Origin: an uncultured Muribaculum sp.
Lineage (GTDB): Bacteria > Bacteroidota > Bacteroidia > Bacteroidales > Muribaculaceae
Direction of reading: 5' to 3'
Length of the DNA: 64,000 nucleotides
Assembly (NCBI GenBank): GCA_910587665.1
Contig: CAJUMZ010000011.1
Coordinates: forward strand, 1-64,000
The notes beneath the pieces are model-generated. The model saw only the letters and a list, made by a program, of their open reading frames with translations, was not told where the DNA came from and ran no database searches. Every line of letters begins with the position of its first letter. Positions within the stretch are counted from its first letter, which is position 1. Of the stretch, positions 35,207 to 44,913 are shown one piece after another. The translations under genes were made by a program, and so were the position numbers.

Positions 35207-37498
35207 ATGTCAAAAGTAACAAAAGAGATGGCCCTCGAGTATCACCGCGAGGGTAAGCCGGGCAAAATAGAAGTTGTGCCCACCGTACCTTATTCTTCCC
35301 AACAGGATCTTGCGCTCGCCTATTCTCCGGGTGTTGCATATCCTTGCCTTGAAATCGAACAACGCCCCCAGGATGCCTATGAGTATACCGACAAGGGCAA
35401 TCTTGTGGCTGTAATAAGCAATGGCACCGCGGTCCTCGGTCTCGGTGACATAGGTGCGCTTGCCGGTAAGCCGGTGATGGAAGGCAAGGCGCTGCTCTTT
35501 AAGATCTTCGCGGGTCTCGACTGCTTCGATATTGAAGTCAACGAGAAAGATCCCGACAAATTCATACAGGTAGTAAAGGCTATCTCGCCTACTTTCGGAG
35601 GTATCAACCTTGAGGATATCAAAGCTCCGGAATGCTTTGAGATAGAACGCCGCTTGAAGGAGGAGTGTGACATACCGGTAATGCACGATGACCAACACGG
35701 TACTGCCATAATATCCGGGGCCGGACTGCTCAATGCCCTTGAGATCCAGGGCAAGAACATAGCTGATGTTCGGCTTGTAGTCAACGGAGCCGGTGCCGCT
35801 GCGGTAAGCTGCACGAAGCTGTACATAGCACTTGGAGTGCGTCCTGAAAATGTGGTGATGTGTGACTCCAAGGGTGTCATCAACAAGAAGCGTACCAATC
35901 TCAATGCACAGAAACTTGAGTTTGCCACCGACCGCGATATCAACACCCTTGCCGAGGCGATGGTTGGTGCCGACGTGTTCCTTGGGCTTTCTGTAAAAGA
36001 TGTCGTGACTCCCGAAATGGTGAAGTCGATGGCACCGAAGCCTATCGTGTTTGCCCTTGCCAACCCTGACCCGGAAATAGCCTACGACACGGCGATACAG
36101 TCGCGCCCCGACCTTATATTTGCGACCGGTCGTTCCGACTATCCTAACCAGATTAATAATGTGCTTGGATTCCCCTATATATTCCGTGGCGCGCTTGATT
36201 CCGGCGCCACTGTAATCAACGAAGATATGAAACTTGCCGCCGTAAAGGCTATCGCCGATCTTACCAAAGAGCCGGTGCCTTCGGTGGTAAATGCCGCCTA
36301 CGGCATGTCAAACCTTCACTTCGGGCGTGATTACATACTCCCCAAGCCGCTTGACCCCCGCTTGCTGACAGCTGTTGCTCCCGCTGTTGCGCGCGGTGCT
36401 ATGGAGTCGGGTGTGGCAAAACGCCCCATTACCGACTGGGAAGCCTACAACGAGCAGCTCCGCCGCCGTATGGGCTATGACAACCAGCTTATGCGCGGAT
36501 TCACCGAGACTGCACAGCGCAATCCCAAGCGTGTCGTATTCGCCGAGGCAAACACCGACAACATGCTCCGTGCCGCTGTCAGCGCATATCAGGAGGGCAT
36601 CTGTATACCGGTGCTGCTCGGCAACGAGGAGATGATCGAGAAGCGTGCCGCGCGCCTTGGAGTCAATATCGAGGGTATAGAGATTGTCAACCTTCGTCAT
36701 GACCGCGAGGCCGATCGCCGCTCACGCTATGCAACGGTATTGACCGAAAAACACCAGCGCGACGGCATGACCTACCGTCAGGCTCTTGAGCTGATGTTTG
36801 ACCGCAACTATTTCGGTATGATGATGGTAGAGTGTGGCGACGCCGACGCAATGCTTGCCGGTACATATTCGGGAAATCTCACACCTGCAGAAATCGCCAA
36901 GGAGGTAATCGGCATACGGCCCACCTACGAGCATTTCGCTACAATGCACATATTGCAGACACAGCGTGGCGTATACTTCATCGCCGACACCACAATCAAC
37001 AGCCATCCCGACGAAGATACCCTCTTCGATATCGCCCGTCTTGCCCGCAACTCGGTGGAATATTTCGCCCACGATCCGGTCATGGCATTGGTGTCATACT
37101 CCAACTTCGGCGCAAGCAAGCTCCACGGCTCGCGTATCGTGCATAACGTGGCAGCCCGCATGCAGGAGATGTATCCGGAGCTTCCTGTCGACGGAGAAAT
37201 GCAGATTGACTTTGCTCTCAATAATAAGGTGCGCGATACCAACTATCCGTTTAACCGCTTGAAAGGCAAGGATGTCAATACCCTTATATTCCCGAACCTA
37301 AGCTCGGCCAACACTGCGTGGAAGATGCTTCTTTCAATGGGTGTGGGAGAGGTTATCGGTCCGATCCAGATGGGTCTAAACAAGCCTATTCACTTCATCA
37401 GCGTGGATGCTGCCGTACGTGACATAGTAAATCTTACAACTATTGCCGTAATTGACGCTGCCGTGATTGAAAAAGTCGGCAACGATCACGATAAATAA
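35207..37498 (+). CDS. maeB: NADP-dependent malic enzyme with phosphotransacetylase-like domain
   Basis: A 763-residue fusion. Residues 1-420 are malic enzyme (VPYSSQQDLALAYSPGVAYP, VMHDDQHGTAIISGAG, VVNGAGAAAVSC) that decarboxylates malate to pyruvate with NADPH. Residues 430-760 resemble phosphate acetyltransferase (VVFAEANTDNMLRAA, SYSNFGASKLHGSR), a domain that in MaeB acts in regulation and oligomerisation. Full length. A -7-like TACTTTTG lies near 35170. Confidence 0.95.
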   Translation: MSKVTKEMALEYHREGKPGKIEVVPTVPYSSQQDLALAYSPGVAYPCLEIEQRPQDAYEYTDKGNLVAVISNGTAVLGLGDIGALAGKPVMEGKALLFKIFAGLDCFDIEVNEKDPDKFIQVVKAISPTFGGINLEDIKAPECFEIERRLKEECDIPVMHDDQHGTAIISGAGLLNALEIQGKNIADVRLVVNGAGAAAVSCTKLYIALGVRPENVVMCDSKGVINKKRTNLNAQKLEFATDRDINTLAEAMVGADVFLGLSVKDVVTPEMVKSMAPKPIVFALANPDPEIAYDTAIQSRPDLIFATGRSDYPNQINNVLGFPYIFRGALDSGATVINEDMKLAAVKAIADLTKEPVPSVVNAAYGMSNLHFGRDYILPKPLDPRLLTAVAPAVARGAMESGVAKRPITDWEAYNEQLRRRMGYDNQLMRGFTETAQRNPKRVVFAEANTDNMLRAAVSAYQEGICIPVLLGNEEMIEKRAARLGVNIEGIEIVNLRHDREADRRSRYATVLTEKHQRDGMTYRQALELMFDRNYFGMMMVECGDADAMLAGTYSGNLTPAEIAKEVIGIRPTYEHFATMHILQTQRGVYFIADTTINSHPDEDTLFDIARLARNSVEYFAHDPVMALVSYSNFGASKLHGSRIVHNVAARMQEMYPELPVDGEMQIDFALNNKVRDTNYPFNRLKGKDVNTLIFPNLSSANTAWKMLLSMGVGEVIGPIQMGLNKPIHFISVDAAVRDIVNLTTIAVIDAAVIEKVGNDHDK

Positions 37499-37512
37499 CA
37501 ACCGTCTCAATC

Positions 37513-37552
37513 AAGGTCGTTAAGGTCATTCATGGCTTTAACGACCTTTTTC
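37513..37552 (+). terminator. Intrinsic terminator of maeB
   Basis: AAGGTCGTTAAGG (37513-37525) pairs with CTTTAACGACCTT (37536-37548), followed by a T-run on the plus strand. Confidence 0.88.
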
Positions 37553-37601
37553 GTATATTTGCATAAATGCAATATACTCACGCTCGGCAATGCTCAAAAA
37601 A

Positions 37602-37635
37602 TTTGGCATTGCTCTCGACTTTATTCGTATATTTG
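37602..37635 (+). promoter_or_regulatory. Promoter of the metallopeptidase gene
   Basis: TTTG (37602-37605) and TATATTTG (37628-37635) are 22 bases apart, close to the Bacteroidota pattern. A second TATATTTG (37554-37561) overlaps the end of the maeB terminator. Confidence 0.55.
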
Positions 37636-37665
37636 CGTTATTACTTGTAAACTAAACTTACGATC

Positions 37666-38538
37666 ATGCGACTGAACGGAAGACGACAAAGCTCCAACAT
37701 TGACGACCGCCGCGGACAAAGAAGCGGTTTTTCTGCCAAGGCGGGAGGTCTTGGCATAGGTGGCTTAATAATAGTCGGTATAATCACCTGGCTGATGGGT
37801 GGAAATCCGCTTGATGTGCTTAATGGCGGTGTAAGCTCCGCGCTCGGCGGTAGTCCGACTGCTGAAGAGTATGTGCCGACACCTCAGGAAGAGGAGCTTG
37901 CGCGTTTCTCACGTCAGATACTCGCATCTACTGAGGACGTGTGGACCGAGGAGTTCCGAAAAATGGGGCTCACATATGAGGCTCCCACGCTCGTACTTTT
38001 TAACGGCGCTGTGCAGAGCGGATGTGGTAACGCAACGGCATCTACCGGTCCATTTTATTGCTCTGCCGACGAGTGTCTTTACATCGACCTGTCGTTTTTC
38101 AGCCAGATGCGCCAGACTCTTGGATCTGACGGCGACTTTGCCTATGCCTACGTGATAGCCCACGAGGTAGGTCACCATGTGCAACATCTGCTCGGAACCC
38201 TTGATAAGGCACATTCCCGCATGTCGCGTATGAGTCAGACCGATGCCAACAAGGAAAGTGTGCGTATAGAGCTGCAAGCCGACTACCTTGCTGGAGTCTG
38301 GGGGCATCACGAAAACCGCATGTTTAATTCTCTCGAAGAGGGCGACCTTGAGGAGGCTATCAATACCGCGTCGGTGATCGGCGACGATTACCTTCAGAAG
38401 AAAGCGCAAGGCTACGTTGTGCCTGACGCGTTCAATCACGGGCGTTCCGACCAGCGTATGCGTTGGCTCAAGAAAGGTCTCCAGACCGGTGACGTGTCAC
38501 TTGGCGATACTTTCTCACAACCATATAATTCGCTGTAA
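37666..38538 (+). CDS. Neutral zinc metallopeptidase, YpfJ type
   Basis: A 290-residue protein with one membrane helix near residues 27-45 (GIGGLIIVGIITWLMGG) and a periplasmic peptidase domain. The zinc motif HEVGH lies in IAHEVGHHVQHLLG, with a further ELQADYLAGVWGHH segment that supplies the third ligand. The start MRLNGRRQSSNIDDRRG is typical of the family. The physiological substrate is unknown. Confidence 0.92.
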   Translation: MRLNGRRQSSNIDDRRGQRSGFSAKAGGLGIGGLIIVGIITWLMGGNPLDVLNGGVSSALGGSPTAEEYVPTPQEEELARFSRQILASTEDVWTEEFRKMGLTYEAPTLVLFNGAVQSGCGNATASTGPFYCSADECLYIDLSFFSQMRQTLGSDGDFAYAYVIAHEVGHHVQHLLGTLDKAHSRMSRMSQTDANKESVRIELQADYLAGVWGHHENRMFNSLEEGDLEEAINTASVIGDDYLQKKAQGYVVPDAFNHGRSDQRMRWLKKGLQTGDVSLGDTFSQPYNSL

Positions 38539-38584
38539 CACCGCGCAATAAGTTTCTACTGTCTAAATACCATAAAGACCAATC

Positions 38585-40141
38585 ATGAAAAAAGTAATTT
38601 TTGCTGTCATGGCGTTGCTATGCTCTGCCGTGGCGTCAGCCGACTCCGATCTGCGTTGGGGTGATCTGGGTGACGGTACATTTGCCAATCCTGTGCTTAA
38701 CGCCGACTATTCCGATCCCGATGTGATACGCGTCGGCGACAAGTATTATATGACTTGTTCCGAATTTCATTATATGGGGATGCTTGTCCTTGAATCGGAT
38801 GACATGGTGAACTGGCGTATAATAAGCCGTGTATACGACAGTATTGACCTGCCGGGATATTCCGACATGAAGAAATATGCCTCCGGTACGTGGGCTCCCG
38901 CGCTTAGATATCACGATGGTAAATACTGGATATTTGTATGTACTCCCGATGAGGGGCTTTTTATGACAACCGCCACCGATCCTGCCGGACCATGGGCGCC
39001 GCTGCATATGGTAAAAGGGATTGAGAAGTGGGAAGATCCGTGTCCGTTTTGGGATGAAGACGGAAAAGCATATTTAGGGCGTAGCCGTCACGGAGCCGGT
39101 CCGATAATCATCCACCGCATGAGCCCCGACGGGCGTGGGCTGCTTGACGACGGCGTGGAGGTGTACCGGGGGCCCGTAGCCGAGGGCACGAAGATATTCA
39201 AGCGCGACGGTTATTACTACATGAGCATCCCCGAAGGAGGGGTAAGCAAAGGATGGCAGACAGTGCTCCGTTCCAAGGATATCTATGGTCCTTACGAAAA
39301 GCGGCGTGTGCTTGAACGCGGCACTACAGAGATCAACGGCCCCCATCAGGGTGCGCTTGTCGACACCCCCGACGGCGAGTGGTGGTTTTATCATTTTCAG
39401 TCGGCAGGACCGCGAGGCAGGGTGCTTCACTTGCAACCGGTCGTGTGGCGCGACGGGTTTCCCGAGATCGGAATCGACTATGACGGTAATGGGGTCGGCG
39501 AGCCGGTGAAAGTGTGTCGCAAACCCTCCACCGGGACCAACCAAAAGCCTTTTGTCCCTCAGGCATCTGATGAGTTTTCCGGCAGCAAGCCCGGCATTCA
39601 GTGGCAGTTCAACCATAATCCCGATTCGGCTTTCGTCTCTGTCGGTGACGGGTGGCTTAACATAGTTCCGCAACAGGCTCCCCGCTTGCGTGTGGCTAAA
39701 AATCAGCTTGTGCAGAAAATCATGGGGTATCGCAGCAGTGCGTTGACCAAGGTGGATTTCTCGCAGTTGCCCGACGGAGGAAGATGCGGAGTTGTGTCGA
39801 TAGGTAAGAGGCATATCGGTGCCGGCGTGGAAAATCGCGACGGTAAGAAAGCTCTATACATGGAGATTGACAGTGTTGCGCAAAGCTATGCTCTTCCCGT
39901 TGAGTGTGACACGGTAATCCTGCGTCTTGACATTGACACGGAGGCAAATGTCAACCAATATTTCTATAGTCTTGACGGCACGTCATTCCTGCCGCTCGGC
40001 GACCCGTTTGCCACCGAGGCTCATGACTGGAAGGGCAACCATATAGGACTTTATTGCTATACTACCGGCTCTTCCGACGGAAAAGCCTCTTTCGATTATT
40101 TCCGCTATACCCACGACGGCCCTTCCGCCGAAGCGCATTGA
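38585..40141 (+). CDS. Secreted glycoside hydrolase family 43 protein
   Basis: A 518-residue protein with signal peptide (MKKVIFAVMALLCSAVASA). The five-blade catalytic domain begins NPVLNADYSDPDVIRVGDKY, where DYSDPD holds the base aspartate; the acid glutamate is probably that in GPVAEGTKIF. Residues from about 325 form the C-terminal concanavalin-like beta-sandwich seen in beta-xylosidases and arabinofuranosidases. It should cleave xylan- or arabinan-derived oligosaccharides in the periplasm. There is no adjacent SusC/SusD pair, so it stands outside a full polysaccharide utilisation locus here. Confidence 0.9.
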   Translation: MKKVIFAVMALLCSAVASADSDLRWGDLGDGTFANPVLNADYSDPDVIRVGDKYYMTCSEFHYMGMLVLESDDMVNWRIISRVYDSIDLPGYSDMKKYASGTWAPALRYHDGKYWIFVCTPDEGLFMTTATDPAGPWAPLHMVKGIEKWEDPCPFWDEDGKAYLGRSRHGAGPIIIHRMSPDGRGLLDDGVEVYRGPVAEGTKIFKRDGYYYMSIPEGGVSKGWQTVLRSKDIYGPYEKRRVLERGTTEINGPHQGALVDTPDGEWWFYHFQSAGPRGRVLHLQPVVWRDGFPEIGIDYDGNGVGEPVKVCRKPSTGTNQKPFVPQASDEFSGSKPGIQWQFNHNPDSAFVSVGDGWLNIVPQQAPRLRVAKNQLVQKIMGYRSSALTKVDFSQLPDGGRCGVVSIGKRHIGAGVENRDGKKALYMEIDSVAQSYALPVECDTVILRLDIDTEANVNQYFYSLDGTSFLPLGDPFATEAHDWKGNHIGLYCYTTGSSDGKASFDYFRYTHDGPSAEAH

Positions 40142-40223
40142 ATTCGGCCACGGTTAAACTTTTTAAGCGTTTAAAGTCTTATTATATAGATAGACCCCAT
40201 TTCTTAACTTAACAATAACGGCT

Positions 40224-41255
40224 ATGAATGGTATTTTGAAGAAGATTGCCGTGGCTTTCCTTAGCCTGGCATTAATGACGCCGATGGTAGACGCGCAGAA
40301 TCATCGTACTTCGGGAAACCGGGGTGGTAATCATACTACTGCGCAGCGTCCTTCGGGTAACCGACCTTCTGCCCGACCGACGGGTGGCAACACCGGTAAT
40401 CCCGGCAATTATCGCCCGGGCAATAACAATAATAACCGACCGAATCATAATAATCGACCAAATAATAACCGACCGGGCAACAATGGCGGCAGTAATAAGC
40501 CGGGTAATAACCATAAGCCTGATCGCCCCGGTAACAACGGTGGCAATCATCGTCCTGACCGCCCGGGCAACAATGGCGGAAACCACAAGCCGGGTAACAA
40601 CCACCGCCCTGACCGTCCCGGTAATAACGGAAGCCATCGTCCCGGTAACAATCATCGCCCCGGCAATGACTGGCATTTCGGTCGCCCGAACGGCGGTCAC
40701 GGACACGTCACTCCGCCGCGCCCCGGTCATCCTCACCGGCCGCCGATGATTGCGCCTCCGATGCGCCCCCACCGTCCGATAGCACACGGCTGGACACGCC
40801 CCGTGCCACCGCCGGCATGGCGCCCACGCCCTCATGCGCCGTCGATTTCGGCTATTCTCGGCATCACGTTCGGGACAGCGTTCGGCGCATCGCTTGATTA
40901 TCTGTACGGTCGCGGATATGTGGTTGACGGATATGGTGACAACCGTGTATACCTACGCGATGTCAACCAGTTCAATTATTACTGGCCTGACGCGACGCTG
41001 TATTACGGCAACGGAGTGCTGACCCGTTCGGAGTTCCTGTACTCTACGTCTTATCCCGACATGATACGATACAATTCGCTTTATAATTCGTTGATGGGTA
41101 CGTACGGGTCGCCTGTGAACTATGTCACCAACGGGGCTTCGATCACCGCAACATGGTTTGCACCAAACCGCGGATACGTCACCCTCCAGTATGCCCCGCA
41201 ATACTCTGTAGGAGGCGCACTCCGCTATTTCACAACCATTACTTTCGGCCTATAA
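40224..41255 (+). CDS. Secreted Asn/Gly/Pro-rich repeat protein
   Basis: A 343-residue protein with signal peptide ending MVDAQN. Residues 30-155 are low complexity, built from units such as RPGNNGGNHKPGNNH, rich in Asn, Gly, Pro, His and Arg. A Pro/His/Arg-rich linker (about 155-205) follows. The C-terminal 135 residues form a folded part: a glycine-rich hydrophobic helix (SAILGITFGTAFGASLDYLY) and repeated aromatic strands (DVNQFNYYWPDATLYYGNGV). The strongly basic repeats could bind polysaccharide or other anionic polymers. Function unknown. Confidence 0.75.
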   Translation: MNGILKKIAVAFLSLALMTPMVDAQNHRTSGNRGGNHTTAQRPSGNRPSARPTGGNTGNPGNYRPGNNNNNRPNHNNRPNNNRPGNNGGSNKPGNNHKPDRPGNNGGNHRPDRPGNNGGNHKPGNNHRPDRPGNNGSHRPGNNHRPGNDWHFGRPNGGHGHVTPPRPGHPHRPPMIAPPMRPHRPIAHGWTRPVPPPAWRPRPHAPSISAILGITFGTAFGASLDYLYGRGYVVDGYGDNRVYLRDVNQFNYYWPDATLYYGNGVLTRSEFLYSTSYPDMIRYNSLYNSLMGTYGSPVNYVTNGASITATWFAPNRGYVTLQYAPQYSVGGALRYFTTITFGL

Positions 41256-41354
41256 CGCGAAAGCAATCTTATCTACTTTTCCGGGAAAGTGTATGCTTTA
41301 AGCGTCGCTTTTTCGGAAAATTGTATGGCGATAGGTGTATAAGGAATCAACTGT

Positions 41355-42539
41355 TCAGGCTTCGACGAGGGGGAGGGCGTTGGCAAGCGATTGGACTGCA
41401 TGCCGGAGCATGGAGCGGGGACAACCCACATTCATGCGCATGAAGCCTTCGCCTTCAGCTCCAAACATCGCACCGTCGTTAAGCGCGAGATGGGCCTTGT
41501 CGACAAACATGTCGATTAGCCCGCTGTGGTCAAGTCCAAGCCCGCGGCAATCGAGCCATACGAGGAACGATGCTTCGGGACGTACCATTTTTATCTCCGG
41601 GGCGAGCTCCTTCAGTAGCCGTTCGGTCTCGTCGATATTGTCGGCAATGTAATCAAGCATCTCGTCGAGCCAGTCCTCGCAATGGTCATAAGCAGCCATG
41701 GTGCCGATTATGGCGGTGAATGTAGGCGCATTGAACTCGTTGGTCTCCAGCCAGCTGAAGAACCCTTTGCGCAATTTCTCATCCTTTATCACGCACCATG
41801 AGCTTACAAGCCCTGCGATATTAAATGTTTTTGACGGCGCGCCGAGGGTGACGGCAACCGACGCGGCTTCATCGCTCACTGATGCAAACGGGTAGTGACG
41901 CCTGCCGTCAAGCATGAGGTCGCCGTGGATCTCGTCGCTCACCACAATTACGCCGTGGCGTGCGGCAAGCGATGCCACGCGCTGAAGGGTCTCGCGGCTC
42001 CATTGTATGCCTACCGGGTTGTGGGGATTGCATAGGATCATCATGCGCGGATGTTCGGTGGCGAATATCCTTTCCAGTCCATCCAGGTCCATGCGGTAGG
42101 TGTCGCCGTCAAATATGAGCGGATTGTTGACCACCGTGCGGTTGTTACCTTCGATTACCATCTTGAACGGATGGTATACCGGCGGCTGTATCACCACTTT
42201 GTCGCCTTTATCGGTAAAATAGTTGATAGCAAAAGCAATACCTTTTACCACGCCCGGGATATAGGTGATCTCGTCGTGGGTCACCTCCCATCCGTGACGG
42301 TGGCTAAGCCAGCGGGTAATGGAGTCCCAGTAATCGGAAGGGATTACGTTGTAACCGTAAATCGGATGTGCCATCCTGTCGGCGAGTGCTTTCCGGATAG
42401 GGGGAGCCACGGCAAAGTCCATGTCGGCAATCCACATGCCTTCAAGGTCGCTTCGCCCAAACATGTCTACAAGCCCGTCAACCTTCATCGCACCCGAGCC
42501 TTTGCGCCCGATTATGCAGTCAAAATCATATTTTCCCAT
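41355..42539 (-). CDS. MalY/PatB-type PLP-dependent C-S lyase
   Basis: A 394-residue fold-type I aminotransferase-like enzyme. The N-terminus YDFDCIIGRKGSGAMKVDG and WIADMDFAVAPPI are MalY/PatB hallmarks; the PLP lysine is in GAPSKTFNIAGL, and ILCNPHNPVG and VSDEIHGDL are cofactor-site motifs. These enzymes split cystathionine or other cysteine conjugates to give homocysteine or a thiol, pyruvate and ammonia. ATG 42539 is chosen over a TTG seven codons upstream. Convergent with the preceding gene; a TTTTCCG/CGGAAAA inverted repeat lies between them. Confidence 0.9.
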   Translation of the reverse strand: MGKYDFDCIIGRKGSGAMKVDGLVDMFGRSDLEGMWIADMDFAVAPPIRKALADRMAHPIYGYNVIPSDYWDSITRWLSHRHGWEVTHDEITYIPGVVKGIAFAINYFTDKGDKVVIQPPVYHPFKMVIEGNNRTVVNNPLIFDGDTYRMDLDGLERIFATEHPRMMILCNPHNPVGIQWSRETLQRVASLAARHGVIVVSDEIHGDLMLDGRRHYPFASVSDEAASVAVTLGAPSKTFNIAGLVSSWCVIKDEKLRKGFFSWLETNEFNAPTFTAIIGTMAAYDHCEDWLDEMLDYIADNIDETERLLKELAPEIKMVRPEASFLVWLDCRGLGLDHSGLIDMFVDKAHLALNDGAMFGAEGEGFMRMNVGCPRSMLRHAVQSLANALPLVEA

Positions 42540-42669
42540 TGCAATGCTATTTTTCTGCAAATATACGACTTTTTAATATGACCGTTTCAATCTTTTTTGT
42601 TAAGTTTGTAATCTATACACCCTCTAAGGTGTTATGACGCTACAATCATAAAATTTAACCGACGTATCA

Positions 42670-44904
42670 ATGGAAGAACGCAATAAACTCACGCCCGAAG
42701 AGGAAGACCGCATTGTGGAGAATGAGTTCCGCGACGTGCTTAACGGCTACCTTGCGAGCAACCACCGGAAAAAGGTGGAGATTATAGAGCGTGCCTACCG
42801 CTTCGCCAAGGAGGCGCATAAAGGCATACGCCGCCGCTCCGGCGAGCCTTATATACTTCATCCTATTGCGGTGGCAAAGATTGCCAGTCAGGAGATGGGG
42901 CTTGGCTCCACCTCGATCTGTGCGGCTTTTCTGCATGATGTGGTTGAGGATACGGAGTATACCGTTGAGGATATAGAGCAGCATTTCGGCAAAAAGATAG
43001 CCCAGCTTGTGGCGGGGCTTACAAAGATTTCCGGAGGAATATTTGGTGACAAGGCTTCGGCACAAGCCGAGAATTTCCGCAAGCTGCTGCTGACAATGAG
43101 CGAGGATATACGCGTGGTGCTCCTTAAGATGGCCGACCGCCTGCACAATATGCGCACACTTGGCTCCATGTCGCCCAACAAACAGTACAAGATAGCCGGT
43201 GAGACACTCTACATATATGCACCTCTTGCCCATCGTCTCGGGCTTTTTGCCATAAAGACGGAACTGGAGGATCTGAGTTTCAAGTATGAACATCCGGTTG
43301 CCTATGAGCGCATAAGCGAGCAGATACGTGCTTCGGAGGCACGGCGGGCGTCGGTATACAATGATTTCTCTTACCCCATCAAGGAAAAACTTAACGGGAT
43401 GGGGCTTAAATATGAGGCTAAGGCGCGCCTGAAATCGGTTTATTCGATATGGCGCAAGATGGAAAACAAGCATATTCCCTTCGAAGAGGTCTATGACCTA
43501 TATGCTATGCGTATCATCTTCGAATGCGACGACGTGAGCAAGGAGAAGGCGATTTGCTGGCAGATATATTCAGCCATAACCGACCTGTACAAGTTGCATC
43601 CCGAGCGTACGCGCGATTGGATCAGTGTGCCTAAGGCCAATGGCTATCAGGCTCTTCATCTGACAGTGATGGGTCCCGACGGTAATTGGGTGGAGGTGCA
43701 GATACGCTCTCGTCGCATGGATGAGATTGCGGAGCTTGGGTTTGCCGCCCATTGGAAATATAAGATCGGTGAGGGCGAGGAAGAGAGCGAGCTTAACGCG
43801 TGGCTTGCCACTATAAAGGATATTCTTGACAATCCTGAACCTGATGCAATCGATTTCCTTGATACGCTAAAGCTTAATTTGTTTTCATCGGAGATCGTTG
43901 TGTTTACCCCTAAGGGTGAGCTTCTTACTCTGCCAAACAACTCCACTGTGCTTGATGTGGCGTTCGGGCTTCACTCGCAGATCGGTATCCACTGTATCGC
44001 CGGAAAGGTAAACCATAAGCTCGTGCCGCTCAGCCACAGGCTTCAGTCGGGCGACCAGGTGGAGGTACTCACGTCCCAGTCGCAGACTCCAAAGAAAGAG
44101 TGGATCAACTTTCTTGCCACGGCAAAGGGCAAGACACGTCTGCGCGCGGCATTGAGGAAGGAGTTGCAGCCTGTTGTGGAGAAAGGCAAGGAGATTTACG
44201 AGGAGTTTCTAAAAGATAATGAGGTGATCGAAAACAATGAAGTGGTAACAAAGGTTCTTGGTGCCATGCACTTTCAGAACAAGGAGGAACTTTTCACCGC
44301 CCTCGGAAGCGAGGAAGCGGTAATTCCGCCTTACCTTGCCAAGTCGCTTCGCCCGGCATCAAGCTCGTTGTTTTCCAAGATTCTCCGCCCTCTGAAGGGT
44401 AAAAAGAGTTCAAATGCCGTCACTGTCCCTGAAAAGGAAAAACCGGAGATTAATTTTAAGGAGACCTACATACTTCATGCCGATGAAAAAGGCTCTAACT
44501 TCATTATCGCCGACTGTTGCAGTCCGCTGCCGGGTGATGACGTGATGGGGTGGGTCAACGACGACGGGGAGGTCGAGCTGCATTCGCTCACATGCCCGCG
44601 CGCGCAGGTGCTTAAGGCGAGCTACGGCAAGCGTATACTCAATACCGCCTGGGCAGCTCACACCGGAAAGTTCCTCGCCAATGTCAGGATAGAGGGCGTT
44701 GACCGCTTCGGCATACTCCAGGAAATTATACAGATGATCTCGATGCACCTCGCCATAAACATACGCAAACTTGACATCGAGGCGCAAAAGGAAGTGTTTC
44801 ATTGCGACCTTTCAGTGCTTGTCAATGATACCCAGGTAGTTACCGACCTATGCTCCAAGCTGAGGCAGATAAAAGGGGTGCAAAGGGCAAGCCGCGTTAA
44901 TTAA
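42670..44904 (+). CDS. Bifunctional (p)ppGpp synthetase/hydrolase, RelA/SpoT
   Basis: A 744-residue stringent-response enzyme. Order: HD hydrolase (HPIAVAKIASQEMGL, FLHDVVEDTEYTVEDI, with the metal-binding His-Asp kept), synthetase (SVPKANGYQALHLTVMGPDG), TGS (VFTPKGELLTLPNNSTVLDVA), a zinc-finger-like/helical part with CC and C residues (ADCCSPLPGDD), and a C-terminal ACT domain. Both catalytic halves look intact. It precedes the HD phosphodiesterase gene by nine bases. Confidence 0.95.
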   Translation: MEERNKLTPEEEDRIVENEFRDVLNGYLASNHRKKVEIIERAYRFAKEAHKGIRRRSGEPYILHPIAVAKIASQEMGLGSTSICAAFLHDVVEDTEYTVEDIEQHFGKKIAQLVAGLTKISGGIFGDKASAQAENFRKLLLTMSEDIRVVLLKMADRLHNMRTLGSMSPNKQYKIAGETLYIYAPLAHRLGLFAIKTELEDLSFKYEHPVAYERISEQIRASEARRASVYNDFSYPIKEKLNGMGLKYEAKARLKSVYSIWRKMENKHIPFEEVYDLYAMRIIFECDDVSKEKAICWQIYSAITDLYKLHPERTRDWISVPKANGYQALHLTVMGPDGNWVEVQIRSRRMDEIAELGFAAHWKYKIGEGEEESELNAWLATIKDILDNPEPDAIDFLDTLKLNLFSSEIVVFTPKGELLTLPNNSTVLDVAFGLHSQIGIHCIAGKVNHKLVPLSHRLQSGDQVEVLTSQSQTPKKEWINFLATAKGKTRLRAALRKELQPVVEKGKEIYEEFLKDNEVIENNEVVTKVLGAMHFQNKEELFTALGSEEAVIPPYLAKSLRPASSSLFSKILRPLKGKKSSNAVTVPEKEKPEINFKETYILHADEKGSNFIIADCCSPLPGDDVMGWVNDDGEVELHSLTCPRAQVLKASYGKRILNTAWAAHTGKFLANVRIEGVDRFGILQEIIQMISMHLAINIRKLDIEAQKEVFHCDLSVLVNDTQVVTDLCSKLRQIKGVQRASRVN

Positions 44905-44913
44905 CGATAACAT

